64,000 bases of DNA from Candidatus Latescibacterota bacterium (GCA_022824945.1 JAJDYX010000005.1:124001-188000); one strand, 5' to 3'. Shown: positions 38,326-47,503, numbered from the stretch's first letter. Numbers and translations: made by a program. Notes: a model not told the origin generated them from the sequence alone.

Positions 38326-40335
38326 ATGCTCCGTCTATCTGCCATAAGTTGTATTATCCTATCCCTCCTCACAACTGCACACACAGAAAATTATCACTGG
38401 CCCATGGATGCCGCCCCGGCATTGACATCGACCTTTGGCGAATATCGGGGTGGGCGATTGCACGCGGCAATCGACTTGAAAACCTATGGCAAAGAAGGAT
38501 ATCCCGTAACAGCGATTGCCGATGGGTACGTCTGGCGGATCCGCACATCGCCCTGGGGATACGGCAGGGTGGTATATGTTCAACTCGACAATGGCCTGTT
38601 CGCGCTCTGGGCGCACTTATCGGGATTTTCCAAACGCATTGAAAAATATGTCCAGCAAGAGCAAGACCGCCGCGGGACATACAGCGTAAATCTGTATTTT
38701 CGCCCCGATCAAATCCCCGTCAAGCGCGGAGAAATAGTGGGATATTCGGGCAGCACGGGCATTGGCGTACCACATCTGCACTTCGAATTGCGCGACGCGA
38801 AACACCGCCCCATAAATCCCCTGCTCCATGGATTTGATATCAAAGACACACTGCCCCCAACCATACAGGCAATCGGCCTCGCACCCTTAAACGCGGATGC
38901 ACGGGTCAAAGACGGACACAAGCCAGTGTCACATCGCCTCGCCTATCGAACAAAAGAAAATATCTTCACACACCCCGATACCATAGCAGTCTGGGGTCCC
39001 ATTGGCATTGGCTTGAAAGTATTTGACCGCGCAGATGACTCTCAACTAACAAATCGATTGGCCCCTTATCGCATAAGACTTCTAATAAATGGCGAAGAGA
39101 TATTTCAAAAAACCTGTGGCCTGTTTGGATACGACGTAACGCGCCACGGAGAACTCGCCTATGACTTTTATATGAGCCGCCGCGGCCTGGGACGATTTCA
39201 CAGCCTGTATCGCAAACCCGGCAATCGCCTGCCTTTCTACGGCGACCACAAAGTGGGATCAGGCGTATTATATGCGGGAACAAAAACCGACGGTGCGGGA
39301 CATGAACTCTCGCCGGGCGTACATCGTCTGCAGATCATTGCCGAAGACGTAAAGGGAAATCGCGCAACAGCAATCGTATTTCTGCAGGTGCAGAACGCGG
39401 ATAGAATATTCCCAAAAAAAAATTCATCACAGCAAAGCAGATCCCCAAAAATAACCTGCAAAACATCGTATTTCCCCACCTTCGCGGTTGTCCGCATCAC
39501 AGCCAATCAGACCCTGTCAGAAATACCAACCGTACGAGCACAACTTTCCAAACAATGGACGCGAAACCTCGCAGTTCAACAGACGAGTTCGCAAACATAT
39601 CAGGTTGTCATTCCATTTGATGAAACGCACGCCGACGACATAGACCTGCAAATTGAAACAGCCGGACAAACACAGAAACTGCGGATCACCCAGCAAACCG
39701 TCACACAAGACAGCGGAGAAATGCGCTCGGATGACGGACTGGTGCGGGTGCAATTTGAGAAAGCGGGCGTTTACGAAACCCTGTATGGACGCATCGTGTC
39801 CGAAAGCCAGATAAAGGACAAACGCATGGTGGGAACTGCGTTTCGGATCATGCCCGAAGATGTCGCAATCAAAGGGGCGAAAATAGCGTTTATCTATCCT
39901 CCTGATCATCCCAATATAGACAAACTCGGCATTTATAAATGGAACGGAAGAAACTCCTGGACCTTTGTCGATAAGAGCCGCGCCCCAAGTGCTATAACGG
40001 GAAACGTGAGAAACTTTGGTGTATTTGCATTGCTCGCCGACACTGTACCCCCCAGAATTGCCAGCATAACCCCCGCCAACGGCACAGTACTCACACAGCG
40101 CCAACCCAGAGTTGCAGCTTCTGTGTGGGATACATCTTCGGGTATTTGGCGAGAGGAGGATATGGTGATGCGCATCGATGGCAAAGCCCTGATTGTAGAA
40201 TATGACCCGGAAGAAAATCGCATCTTTGCCAAACCGCGAAAACCCCTGACTCCCGGAGCGCATAAACTGGAAGTCATCGTACGCGACATCTGTGGCAATG
40301 AATCGCGGCGCACCACCACATTCAGGATCAAATAG
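38326..40335 (+). CDS. M23-family metallopeptidase, secreted
   Basis: 669 residues with a signal peptide (residues 1-~19). The LytM/M23 domain covers ~25-165: zinc ligands H46 and D50 in RLHAAIDLKTYG, then PHLHFELRD near residue 148. Strands of the beta-roll include VTAIADGYVWRI and GEIVGYSGSTGIG. The long C-terminal part (~170-669) is beta-rich with Ig-like segments, ending PGAHKLEVIVRDICGNESRR. Likely a cell-wall endopeptidase or an LytM-type activator acting in the periplasm. Cotranscribed with the rhomboid gene (2-bp gap). Confidence 0.9.
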   Translation: MLRLSAISCIILSLLTTAHTENYHWPMDAAPALTSTFGEYRGGRLHAAIDLKTYGKEGYPVTAIADGYVWRIRTSPWGYGRVVYVQLDNGLFALWAHLSGFSKRIEKYVQQEQDRRGTYSVNLYFRPDQIPVKRGEIVGYSGSTGIGVPHLHFELRDAKHRPINPLLHGFDIKDTLPPTIQAIGLAPLNADARVKDGHKPVSHRLAYRTKENIFTHPDTIAVWGPIGIGLKVFDRADDSQLTNRLAPYRIRLLINGEEIFQKTCGLFGYDVTRHGELAYDFYMSRRGLGRFHSLYRKPGNRLPFYGDHKVGSGVLYAGTKTDGAGHELSPGVHRLQIIAEDVKGNRATAIVFLQVQNADRIFPKKNSSQQSRSPKITCKTSYFPTFAVVRITANQTLSEIPTVRAQLSKQWTRNLAVQQTSSQTYQVVIPFDETHADDIDLQIETAGQTQKLRITQQTVTQDSGEMRSDDGLVRVQFEKAGVYETLYGRIVSESQIKDKRMVGTAFRIMPEDVAIKGAKIAFIYPPDHPNIDKLGIYKWNGRNSWTFVDKSRAPSAITGNVRNFGVFALLADTVPPRIASITPANGTVLTQRQPRVAASVWDTSSGIWREEDMVMRIDGKALIVEYDPEENRIFAKPRKPLTPGAHKLEVIVRDICGNESRRTTTFRIK

Positions 40336-40337
40336 CC

Positions 40338-41024
40338 ATGATGATTCCCCTCAAAGACGAAACCCCTTCCGGTCGTGTCCCCGTATTGATGATCGGCATT
40401 TTGCTGACCAACGTGGGCATATTTGTGTACGGGTGGTTATTGGGTGACATCGGATTTCATGTACTTAACGCGCGATATGGGGCAATCCCTTTTGAAATAA
40501 TGCACGGCATTGACGCAATTTCCCCCACACCCTTCCCGATATATCTCACCCTATTATCGTCGATGTTTATGCACGGTGGCATATTACATCTGGGCGGCAA
40601 CATGCTGTATCTATGGATATTTGGGAACAATATAGAAGCCGCACTGGGACGTGCGCGATTCTTGTTCTTCTATTTATTCTGCGGCGTGATCGCAACCCTA
40701 TCACATGTGATTTCCGAACCGGAATCCACCATACCGATGGTGGGTGCCAGCGGCGCGATAGCGGGCATTTTGGGAGGATATCTGGCGGCATTTCCCGGCA
40801 CGCGAATACTGGTACTGGTATTTTATTTTATCCTTCGCGTACCAGCACTGATCGTACTCGGTGGATGGTTTGTCATTCAGTTGCTCAACGCCTCAAGTGC
40901 CAGCGGCACAAGCGACGTAGCCTGGTTCGCCCACATCGCCGGATTTGTCGTAGGCTATATGCTAATGCGGCAATGGAAGAACAAGATCCCGGTCAAAAGA
41001 GTATATGAGCAGTGGGAGTATTGA
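40338..41024 (+). CDS. Rhomboid-family intramembrane serine protease
   Basis: 228 residues with six membrane segments. The catalytic dyad is Ser138 in GASGAIAGILGGYLA and His199 in WFAHIAGFVVGYM. The HGGILHLGGNMLYLWIFG loop (helix 2) is the HxxxN rhomboid signature. Cleaves membrane proteins within or near the bilayer; the substrate is unknown. Cotranscribed with the M23 peptidase gene. Confidence 0.95.
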   Translation: MMIPLKDETPSGRVPVLMIGILLTNVGIFVYGWLLGDIGFHVLNARYGAIPFEIMHGIDAISPTPFPIYLTLLSSMFMHGGILHLGGNMLYLWIFGNNIEAALGRARFLFFYLFCGVIATLSHVISEPESTIPMVGASGAIAGILGGYLAAFPGTRILVLVFYFILRVPALIVLGGWFVIQLLNASSASGTSDVAWFAHIAGFVVGYMLMRQWKNKIPVKRVYEQWEY

Positions 41025-41304
41025 AAGCGGATCGGGATGATCAGGATATTTCTCAGCGGTCAAAAGGGGATTATGTAGAATAGTACCGAAGTGCCAGCAG
41101 AGTGAGGGAGAGCGGTACGTTGTTAGGGAGCACTCATAGAGGAAGAATGCCCCCTAAGCTATATCAACGGGCTGTTATCAGGAGTTAGATCGGGTAACGT
41201 GTGTTTCTCCATCCAAGCCACACCATCACCTCCTTTCGCTGTGCGTCAATACATCTACACAATCTTGATCGCACTTCGGCACAGAGTAATATAACAAAGC
41301 GGTT
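41025..41304. other. Non-coding stretch with repeat copy
   Basis: No gene recognised. It holds one copy of a ~27-bp direct repeat (41061-41088). On the minus strand an almost perfect Shine-Dalgarno (AAAGGAGGTGAT, 41236-41225) lies before a 20-codon frame starting GTG (MAWMEKHTLPDLTPDNSPLI); whether this is expressed is unknown. No tRNA fold was seen. Confidence 0.5.
41061..41088. repeat. Direct repeat copy 1 of a ~27-bp pair
   Basis: CAAAAGGGGATTATGTAGAA and TAGTACCG here correspond to CAAAGAGGATTATGTAGAAT AGTGCCG at 42935-42961. The two copies flank the HIRAN and metalloprotease genes in the same orientation, 1.87 kb apart. Confidence 0.7.
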
Positions 41305-41403
41305 CTAAAAGTTGGGGTTCATTGGATAATCTTCGTTCAGCCTTGTGTAGTATTTATCCAGATCGGTATTCAGTTGACTCACCTGAGCCTTGTCGTCGGT
41401 GTG

Positions 41404-41772
41404 TCAAGTGGCTGCTCCAACAAGGACCACTTTGATATTCACGCCGTGCGTCGGCTTACGCCAAGTGCCACCAGTTAAGTTGGAGATTACCGCCAATGCT
41501 GATTCTTCACCACATTTCTCTATGTGCTCAACGACTTGTGGTGCAATGTGACGGCCTAAAAAGCCGATCTGTCTATACCTCTCGTTCCCGAACCATGTTC
41601 TCTCGCTGCAATAGACCTCGATGGCGTTATTGTCATATTCATTTTCGGGATCGTGACGCAGAAAAAGCTGATCCCCTTCCCTGCATTTGCGAATATGCCC
41701 TTGACGACTTGACCCGTCGGGATTGTCAAACGTGACACCAGCTACTTTGGTATAGAATTCTTGATTGCTCAT
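41404..41772 (-). CDS. HIRAN-domain protein
   Basis: ATG 41772 (GGAG 6 bases upstream) gives 122 residues. The HIRAN fold is indicated by YTKVAGVTFDNPDGSSRQG, LFLRHDPENEYDNNAIEVYC and IGFLGRHIAPQVVEHIE. HIRAN domains bind DNA ends or damaged DNA and occur in helicases and as solo proteins. It follows the metalloprotease gene by 10 bp on the same strand. After the TGA stop the frame stays open another 32 codons to TAG at 41305 with coding-like composition (see findings). Confidence 0.85.
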   Translation of the reverse strand: MSNQEFYTKVAGVTFDNPDGSSRQGHIRKCREGDQLFLRHDPENEYDNNAIEVYCSERTWFGNERYRQIGFLGRHIAPQVVEHIEKCGEESALAVISNLTGGTWRKPTHGVNIKVVLVGAAT

Positions 41773-41782
41773 GGTGTTCTCC

Positions 41783-42826
41783 TTACATTCTGAATCCAAA
41801 GCGGCTCATAATTTCCACCACGATATATTGCCATTGTGGTGGCGTTCTCCGATACCATTCTTGCAGGTATTCAAGGAAGTCTCTGTTTTTGGATATATGT
41901 CCTCTGTTCATATACCTTACAGCGTCCCAAGCATCTTCGGGGTAAGTCTCAAATATGCCCAACAAAGCGACAGAGACAGCCTCTTGCCTATCTCTGCTTG
42001 ATAGAGATTTTACAGGTTCGGTTTCAAGCTGATGTCTGTTTTCTATATACCATGACCCCAAAGGCTTCCCTCCCAGATACTCTCGTCCTCTACGAATCAT
42101 AAAATTTGCTTCTACTCCCATTGTCTGAAATTGACGCAACTGCGCTTCTTTTTCTTGTGATGGGTTCGCCAGATAATCTTTAACCCAAACATCCTTTATC
42201 TCTCGCATTGCGAAAATAGACGCCAGGTTTGCTATTGATTCCTCAAACCATTCCTGTTGGGAGTAGGGGGAATCATCTCGATAATTAGAAAGAATATGCC
42301 CGTATTCGTGAGCAAACTGTAAAACAAGACCGTGAAGGACAAAACCACCACCATAGAAAATACCTGGCTTGTGAAGCCTGATTCTGTACTCGCCACGCGA
42401 AGACCTCTCGTAAAAAATGGCAGGCCCTTTGCTTTGGCTAAACTCTACAAGGATGTTCGAGTCCGCAACGTAATCGAGATATTTACAAAACACATCCCGG
42501 ACACTTTCAAAGTGACTGTAGAGGTCTGAGGTTGGTTGTATTCCTGCGCTGGGAATCACAGTAATTGATGGTGGTGTTACATTCGGGCCTATTCTGATTG
42601 TGTCTCGGACGGTAAGCGTAACGGTAACAGTGATCGTATCGCCAGGACTGTTAGGATCATAAGGAAGCCCATCTGTTCTTCCAAAATCCTTCACAAACAA
42701 AACGTAATCAGCAAAGTTGACTGCGCCATCGCCATTTAGATCAGCCCTAATACGATCCCCGGCGTTTATCTGGTGTGGCAAGCCTGTTAGCCCTATCAGC
42801 ACCAGAAGAAAAAGCAAACGTCTCAT
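41783..42826 (-). CDS. Secreted dockerin-like/HEYGH metalloprotease
   Basis: 347 residues. A signal peptide (1-~22) is followed by one dockerin-type EF-hand loop, ADLNGDGAVNFADYVLFVKD, with Ca2+-binding Asp/Asn positions. After a Thr/Val-rich linker a catalytic domain carries FAHEYGHILSNY (HExxH zinc motif, ~residue 190) and EESIANLAS ~25 residues later as a plausible third ligand, a gluzincin-like layout. Family not pinned down. Probably exported. AAAGGA lies before ATG 42826. Confidence 0.75.
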   Translation of the reverse strand: MRRLLFLLVLIGLTGLPHQINAGDRIRADLNGDGAVNFADYVLFVKDFGRTDGLPYDPNSPGDTITVTVTLTVRDTIRIGPNVTPPSITVIPSAGIQPTSDLYSHFESVRDVFCKYLDYVADSNILVEFSQSKGPAIFYERSSRGEYRIRLHKPGIFYGGGFVLHGLVLQFAHEYGHILSNYRDDSPYSQQEWFEESIANLASIFAMREIKDVWVKDYLANPSQEKEAQLRQFQTMGVEANFMIRRGREYLGGKPLGSWYIENRHQLETEPVKSLSSRDRQEAVSVALLGIFETYPEDAWDAVRYMNRGHISKNRDFLEYLQEWYRRTPPQWQYIVVEIMSRFGFRM

Positions 42827-42889
42827 GGTTCTATCCTTTGTGCGTGAACCGCGTGAATCGTCAGACTTGACACAAATGATTGATTGTAT

Positions 42890-42908
42890 TCAGGTTGTAT
42901 CAACCTGA
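42890..42908. promoter_or_regulatory. Short perfect inverted repeat (possible operator)
   Basis: TCAGGTTG (42890-42897), TAT and CAACCTGA (42901-42908) form a perfect 8-bp palindrome 64 bp upstream of the metalloprotease start. It could be an operator or a small hairpin; no T-run follows on either strand. Confidence 0.35.
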
Positions 42909-42934
42909 CGGAGTTGATGTGTTGTAACCCATAC

Positions 42935-42961
42935 CAAAGAGGATTATGTAGAATAGTGCCG
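42935..42961. repeat. Direct repeat copy 2
   Basis: Partner of 41061-41088. It lies between the operator-like palindrome and the terminator of the small ORF pair. Confidence 0.7.
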
Positions 42962-42981
42962 GGCAAAAAAATAAAAAATAA

Positions 42982-43023
42982 GGCTAATCGCAAATCAAAA
43001 GGTGCAAGGTAAAGCGATTAGCC
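42982..43023 (-). terminator. Terminator for the small ORF pair
   Basis: GGCTAATCGC (42982-42991) and GCGATTAGCC (43014-43023) form a perfect 10-bp stem with a 22-nt loop. On the minus strand it is followed by TTATTTTTTATTTTTTT. It lies 70 bp after the coiled-coil ORF. Confidence 0.8.
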
Positions 43024-43093
43024 CGTATTTATATCCCTTTGCGAGCTTTTTCGTCACGACCTAAAAACTCCTTCTATGGCAACCATTCTCTTC

Positions 43094-43300
43094 TCAGTAG
43101 ATTAGCCTTTCAAGCCTATCAATTCTCTCACTGTAATTTTCCAGAATGTCTCCTGTGGATTTATCCGTATTGGCGTCGAGTTCTATTATCGTAATTATCT
43201 CGTCTATTTGATTTTGCAGGCCTTCAATGTCTTCCCTTATCTTGACTACCGCTTTCTGAAGGCTATCGATGAATTCAAGCACAACTAAATCTTCAGCCAT
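43094..43300 (-). CDS. Small coiled-coil protein
   Basis: 68 residues from ATG 43300 (GTG 43306 two codons earlier is an alternative that would give a GTGA overlap with the upstream stop). Mostly amphipathic helix: VKIREDIEGLQNQIDEIITI and YSERIDRLERLIY. A GGAAG site precedes it. No family recognised. Coupled to the small membrane protein upstream, so they may form a complex. Confidence 0.6.
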   Translation of the reverse strand: MAEDLVVLEFIDSLQKAVVKIREDIEGLQNQIDEIITIIELDANTDKSTGDILENYSERIDRLERLIY

Positions 43301-43302
43301 TT

Positions 43303-43470
43303 TCACTTCCTTTCCTTCTTATCCGTAGCGAAATAAACTGCCAATATAACGGCGACGCATAAAAGTACAATGATGAGTACTGTTTGCCAATACTTCATAA
43401 TCATATGAAGTACAGAGAGAATAACGACAAGCCAAAACAGAGCTACGTATGGGTGCATTGATCCATACAT
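43303..43470 (-). CDS. Small two-helix membrane protein
   Basis: From ATG 43470 (GGGGG 6 bases upstream) 55 residues: two hydrophobic helices, YVALFWLVVILSVLHMIM and TVLIIVLLCVAVILAVYF, and a charged tail TDKKERK. No family recognised. The frame extends upstream without a better start. Overlaps the start of the coiled-coil ORF. Confidence 0.55.
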   Translation of the reverse strand: MYGSMHPYVALFWLVVILSVLHMIMKYWQTVLIIVLLCVAVILAVYFATDKKERK

Positions 43471-43696
43471 GCTTAACCCCCATATTTCCTCCCTTATGTT
43501 GAAGATCAAGCTTGATCCTTTTGGAGGCCGAAACCGTAGCATTTAACTGGCTGGAATTTGCATAGATTTTATTCCATTTTCTGGCCGTACTGTAAATCAA
43601 TTATGTCCCGTCAACATAGGGATAACTAATGTTTGAACAATAAAAACTATTGGGCACAGTGCATAAGTTCGTCTCATCGCACATATACAAATTGAA

Positions 43697-46600
43697 TTAA
43701 TCGTGAAAAATATCACGCTCAGCCTCACGTTCGGCTTGTCGTTCATATCCTTCGGCAAATTCTCGCATAGCATCCGCAAAACGCGAATAGCCCTTAGAAC
43801 GAAGAGCCTTAGCCTTGTCATGATTTAGCTGTGCAAGTTCCCGTTCCTCTCTTCCAGCAGTATAGCTATAAACGCCTCTTTGGTTAAACAACTCCGTAGT
43901 GAACCCCGAGCGCATCTCTTCAGCATCTCTACCATCTAATACCAAGGCGACAGCCTCGTGAATCCAAAGTCCATCAGGGTCAGCGGGTGCATGTGTTAAT
44001 ATATGACCAATCTGAAGCTGTGCCACCTCCCCGTGTCCTGTATCCTCAGTAATTCTTCTAGCCTCGTTTATCCAGGTGTTAAAGGCATTGACATCCAGTG
44101 TACCATCGGACAGAGTCGCGGGACACTTTTTCCACTCTCTCAGTAAATTATATGCGTTGCGGACAAAATTCTGCTTTTGTTCATCCGGTTCAACATCTTC
44201 CTCCTCATCGTTCTTTGAACGAAAAACAATCTTCACAATTTCTGCAAAGAAAGCTGGGTCTGATGCAAGGTGTTTCTCAAGTGTAACTGGGGAACCAGAA
44301 GAGAACTGATCTAAACAGAATAAAAAGTTCCATTCGATTTTGAATAAGGCATTCTGGTCGGCATCTGGCGATTTTTGAAGGCGTTTGATTAATTCGACCG
44401 TCTCGTAGCGATCCAACTGGTCATCGGACGACGGGGCTTCAAGCACCGTCAAAAGTGCCTTCGTAGCAAGACTCTCGTCGAACTGTTCATCGTATATCGC
44501 AGTTTGCGAAATACATCGGACAGCAGCACTCGCTCGTCCATATTCGAGGAATTTTTGGATCGCAATCGTCGGATTTTGGTCAAAGCCTACTCTCGTCTCC
44601 TGCCAATAGAGCTTCTCATTTTGTTTGCCCAAATGTGTAGCGACCCGATTCCAGACTTTTTCCTCAAAAGGCAAGAGCATGAAGAATGTAGCCTTTTGTT
44701 CTGCGTTCCAATTTCTTTCGAGAACAGCGTCAACCCAATTCCACTTAAGTTCTCGATACCGCGCCCACACGAAGCTGGCTACAACCTGCCTCATCGTTTC
44801 ATCTTCAGCATTCAATTGTGATGGTAGAAGCTCGTCCTCTACTTCCTTCGGGGCTATAACACCTAGAGCTTGCCCAACCTCATGGGGTGCCGATACGCTT
44901 TTTGCAAACGCCAGTGCGGCAGGCAAACTTCCCGCTTCAAAGATAGTTTTCACCGCAGCTTGTCGAGCCTCGTCAAGACGTTTTCTTTGTTCGTCGTAAT
45001 CACCTTTTTCTTTAAACAGATCGAAATCCCGACCACTAAAAAGATAGTGATACTTCAACTCTGGGGCTTGCGGCACCAACGCCCTCGCGGTCTCCTCAAT
45101 CTTTTTAACTACTTCTTCGGAGAGTGCCCAATCAGCGTCAGCGAATCTTCGGTGTCGCCGCACCAAGCTATCGAGTTTCTCCCAAAGTGGGAGTCGTTTA
45201 GCCTCAGGTAATGCCACAACTTCTTTCGATGCGAGATGGAGGAGAAGGTTTTCCTGGGCAACTCCTGGCAAATCCGACAGGCGGTTTATCAGTGCTCCTA
45301 ATTTCTCAGTATCTTTCTTTCCGAGATCAATCGCAAGCTCAGTGTAGGCCGTGATTTGTTCCCAATAATCGCTTAGAAGGACACTATCCTTCCAGTCGCG
45401 AGGAATATATTCTCGCCAGGTTGGATGATGAGACGGTAAAGCAAAGCCACGATTACGCGGCAATAGATTCAATAGTAGATTCCAGCCGACCTGCGGTTGT
45501 TCGCGTAGCACAGTTTCAACTGCAGTCTTTCGTTCCTCAAATGGAGTTACTGTCTGCACAAGCCACGGCAGGAAGATGGTGGCTAACGAATTGGCGGGAC
45601 GATTCCCCCAGTTTCCTCCCGGGTCAATTGATGCAAGATCGGCAAGGATCAGCGCTACTCGCGACAGATAATCAGGGTTCCAGGCCAATCCTTCAAGTGC
45701 CCATAGAAGACCACTTATGTAAGTCGAACCACCTAATCCATCACTCCCTTCTTGGGCAAAAATTTCGTGAAATGGAGTGTCATTAAGGTCAATCAAGGCT
45801 AATTCAACCGCTTTGAGAAATTCGTCAGGCGCGGCTTCTGCAAGTAGCGGTAAAAACGAATCCAAGCTAGCCCATCTGTCCCAACTCGCGTTGCTCAACA
45901 GGCGTCGGATAACGAGCATAGCTGTGTTCTCAGCTTTATGGAGGGAACAAGAAGAAAGAGCCTTTGGCTGGCTCCCGACCAATGCGAGTGTTTCAGCAAG
46001 ACCTTCTCTTAAAAGGCTGGAGTGTTTCAGGGTTTTGTCATAAATAATGGCGGCATATCGTTCCTCTTTTGGTAAGTCGAATTGTGGGTCCCGTTCTCCC
46101 AGCACGATAACCACAGTCTCTTCAAGCCGATCCAGATCGTCATCCGTAATGCGGTTGCCCAGCGCGTTCCAAGCTTCACCACGCGCAACGAAACGCCATT
46201 TCTCATCGGATTGAATCAGGGGAGAGTCCGAACGAATTACATCAGGTCTCAGAGTCTCGGTCCACTCTCCATATTCTTTTCCCAGCAACATCTCTAAAGC
46301 AGACTGATCCGCCTGATTTTTTCCATCCCACTTTCCAGCAAGTCCGGCTTGTGCAATCCGAGTTGCATTCTCCCATGTTGCATACGGAGGCAATACAAAG
46401 CCCTGTAAATATCTCCTCAGGGCGGAAAGGCTATCACCGCCTGCTCTCGCCAGTTCTCGAGCACGAATCTCTGGATACTCTGCTTCTTTGAGTACTACCT
46501 CAATCTGTGATTGAGTTGGACTTCGTAGTTTGATGATTTCGGGGTTGACGCCTGGCCAAACCCCATATCGTGGAATTATTACAGCGTGTCCCTTCTGTCG

Positions 46601-47503
46601 GGCAATTAACCGAAGGTTGGCTCCCACATCGGTCTCTAGCCCGAGCTGAGGATCAGCTACCAATACATGTGATGTTCGCAACTCTACGACGCTTCGCCAA
46701 GCCTCCTCTTCGTTGATGTAAAGACATCGATTAGTATAGTTTTGTGCCACATCTGGATCTATTGTCTTAAGATATGCTGCAACAAAATCGGCTACATCTT
46801 GACGGCTTTCGGCAAACAATAGCAGTGATTTTTGAGATGTGTCTTCAAACAATTTTTGTAAGGATTCGCAAACATTGTCGCGGCCTAACGTGAATAACTT
46901 TGCGGGCAAGGGTGGATCGCTTCCGTCACCTTGCGAAAGTATCAGTTCCCAATGTTCGGATGGGGTAGTAATTCCACCTAAACTGGAGGTAATACCGATT
47001 TTTTGCGCCATCCATCTGCCGATGGCAGGAAACCCTCTTAACCAATCGGCGAGTTTAACGCCGTCGATAATGCGAATCTGTTTCCAGCCTCTATCTTCTC
47101 TATTTTTTTTCCATTTCGTCTGTTCAGGCTCGTTCCATCCACCGGAAGCAGAAGATCGTGGGGTCACAAAAACAAATGATGTCTGTGATCGCTCTTCTTC
47201 AGTAATGGCCTTTGTCCTTTTCCTGAAGTCCTCTGTTGCCTTTTCCTGTGGGTTTCTCCCTGTACCAATCTCCCAATACGATTTTCCTTTCGGAACGAAT
47301 TCGAGAAACGACTCTTCGATTTCGACGATCCCATCCCAACCCGGCTGATTAACCGCATCCCCATAAGGAATGCGGCAAACATAGGGCGGAGGCACCGATT
47401 GTTTCACAAGCAAATAGATCAATTCTGGGATAACTGCCTCGCTGTCTCGAGTATCCGAGTATCGATTCAAATCGTTGGCCGTAACAATATGGGTATGATC
47501 CAT
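43697..47503 (-). CDS. Large putative nuclease/STAND-like protein (candidate defence gene)
   Basis: ATG 47503 has GAGG 5 bases upstream and gives 1268 residues; ATG 47536 is an alternative. Residues ~45-150 look like a restriction-type PD-(D/E)XK fold: GWDGIVEIEE (Asp ~57), KGKSYWEIGTG (Glu ~78), then SFVFVTPRSSASGGW and DGVKLADWLRGFP. A middle region (~220-330) reads like an NTPase core, with LFTLGRDNVCESLQKLF followed by KSLLLFAESRQDVADFV at the P-loop position but no GK[ST], and HVLVADPQ at a Walker B-like position. The remaining ~900 residues are helical-repeat-like. This is the effector-NTPase-repeat plan of STAND/Avs-type antiphage proteins, but the degenerate P-loop makes that tentative. 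Confidence 0.6.
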   Translation of the reverse strand: MDHTHIVTANDLNRYSDTRDSEAVIPELIYLLVKQSVPPPYVCRIPYGDAVNQPGWDGIVEIEESFLEFVPKGKSYWEIGTGRNPQEKATEDFRKRTKAITEEERSQTSFVFVTPRSSASGGWNEPEQTKWKKNREDRGWKQIRIIDGVKLADWLRGFPAIGRWMAQKIGITSSLGGITTPSEHWELILSQGDGSDPPLPAKLFTLGRDNVCESLQKLFEDTSQKSLLLFAESRQDVADFVAAYLKTIDPDVAQNYTNRCLYINEEEAWRSVVELRTSHVLVADPQLGLETDVGANLRLIARQKGHAVIIPRYGVWPGVNPEIIKLRSPTQSQIEVVLKEAEYPEIRARELARAGGDSLSALRRYLQGFVLPPYATWENATRIAQAGLAGKWDGKNQADQSALEMLLGKEYGEWTETLRPDVIRSDSPLIQSDEKWRFVARGEAWNALGNRITDDDLDRLEETVVIVLGERDPQFDLPKEERYAAIIYDKTLKHSSLLREGLAETLALVGSQPKALSSCSLHKAENTAMLVIRRLLSNASWDRWASLDSFLPLLAEAAPDEFLKAVELALIDLNDTPFHEIFAQEGSDGLGGSTYISGLLWALEGLAWNPDYLSRVALILADLASIDPGGNWGNRPANSLATIFLPWLVQTVTPFEERKTAVETVLREQPQVGWNLLLNLLPRNRGFALPSHHPTWREYIPRDWKDSVLLSDYWEQITAYTELAIDLGKKDTEKLGALINRLSDLPGVAQENLLLHLASKEVVALPEAKRLPLWEKLDSLVRRHRRFADADWALSEEVVKKIEETARALVPQAPELKYHYLFSGRDFDLFKEKGDYDEQRKRLDEARQAAVKTIFEAGSLPAALAFAKSVSAPHEVGQALGVIAPKEVEDELLPSQLNAEDETMRQVVASFVWARYRELKWNWVDAVLERNWNAEQKATFFMLLPFEEKVWNRVATHLGKQNEKLYWQETRVGFDQNPTIAIQKFLEYGRASAAVRCISQTAIYDEQFDESLATKALLTVLEAPSSDDQLDRYETVELIKRLQKSPDADQNALFKIEWNFLFCLDQFSSGSPVTLEKHLASDPAFFAEIVKIVFRSKNDEEEDVEPDEQKQNFVRNAYNLLREWKKCPATLSDGTLDVNAFNTWINEARRITEDTGHGEVAQLQIGHILTHAPADPDGLWIHEAVALVLDGRDAEEMRSGFTTELFNQRGVYSYTAGREERELAQLNHDKAKALRSKGYSRFADAMREFAEGYERQAEREAERDIFHD

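Noticed and set aside
41225..41237. ATCACCTCCTTTC looked like the 3' end of a 16S rRNA gene
   Set aside because: Only 13 bases match; upstream sequence shows none of the conserved 16S 3' domain. It is a Shine-Dalgarno sequence for the minus strand.
41170..41237. 20-codon minus-strand frame with a near-perfect Shine-Dalgarno (starts GTG)
   Set aside because: Too short and without homologues known to me to be called a gene; recorded in the gap description only.
43319..43525. Alternative small ORF starting MGVKHVWINAP after GGGAGG
   Set aside because: Its spacing to the ribosome-binding site is good, but the product has Cys/Arg-rich random-looking sequence, while the overlapping frame encodes two clear membrane helices.
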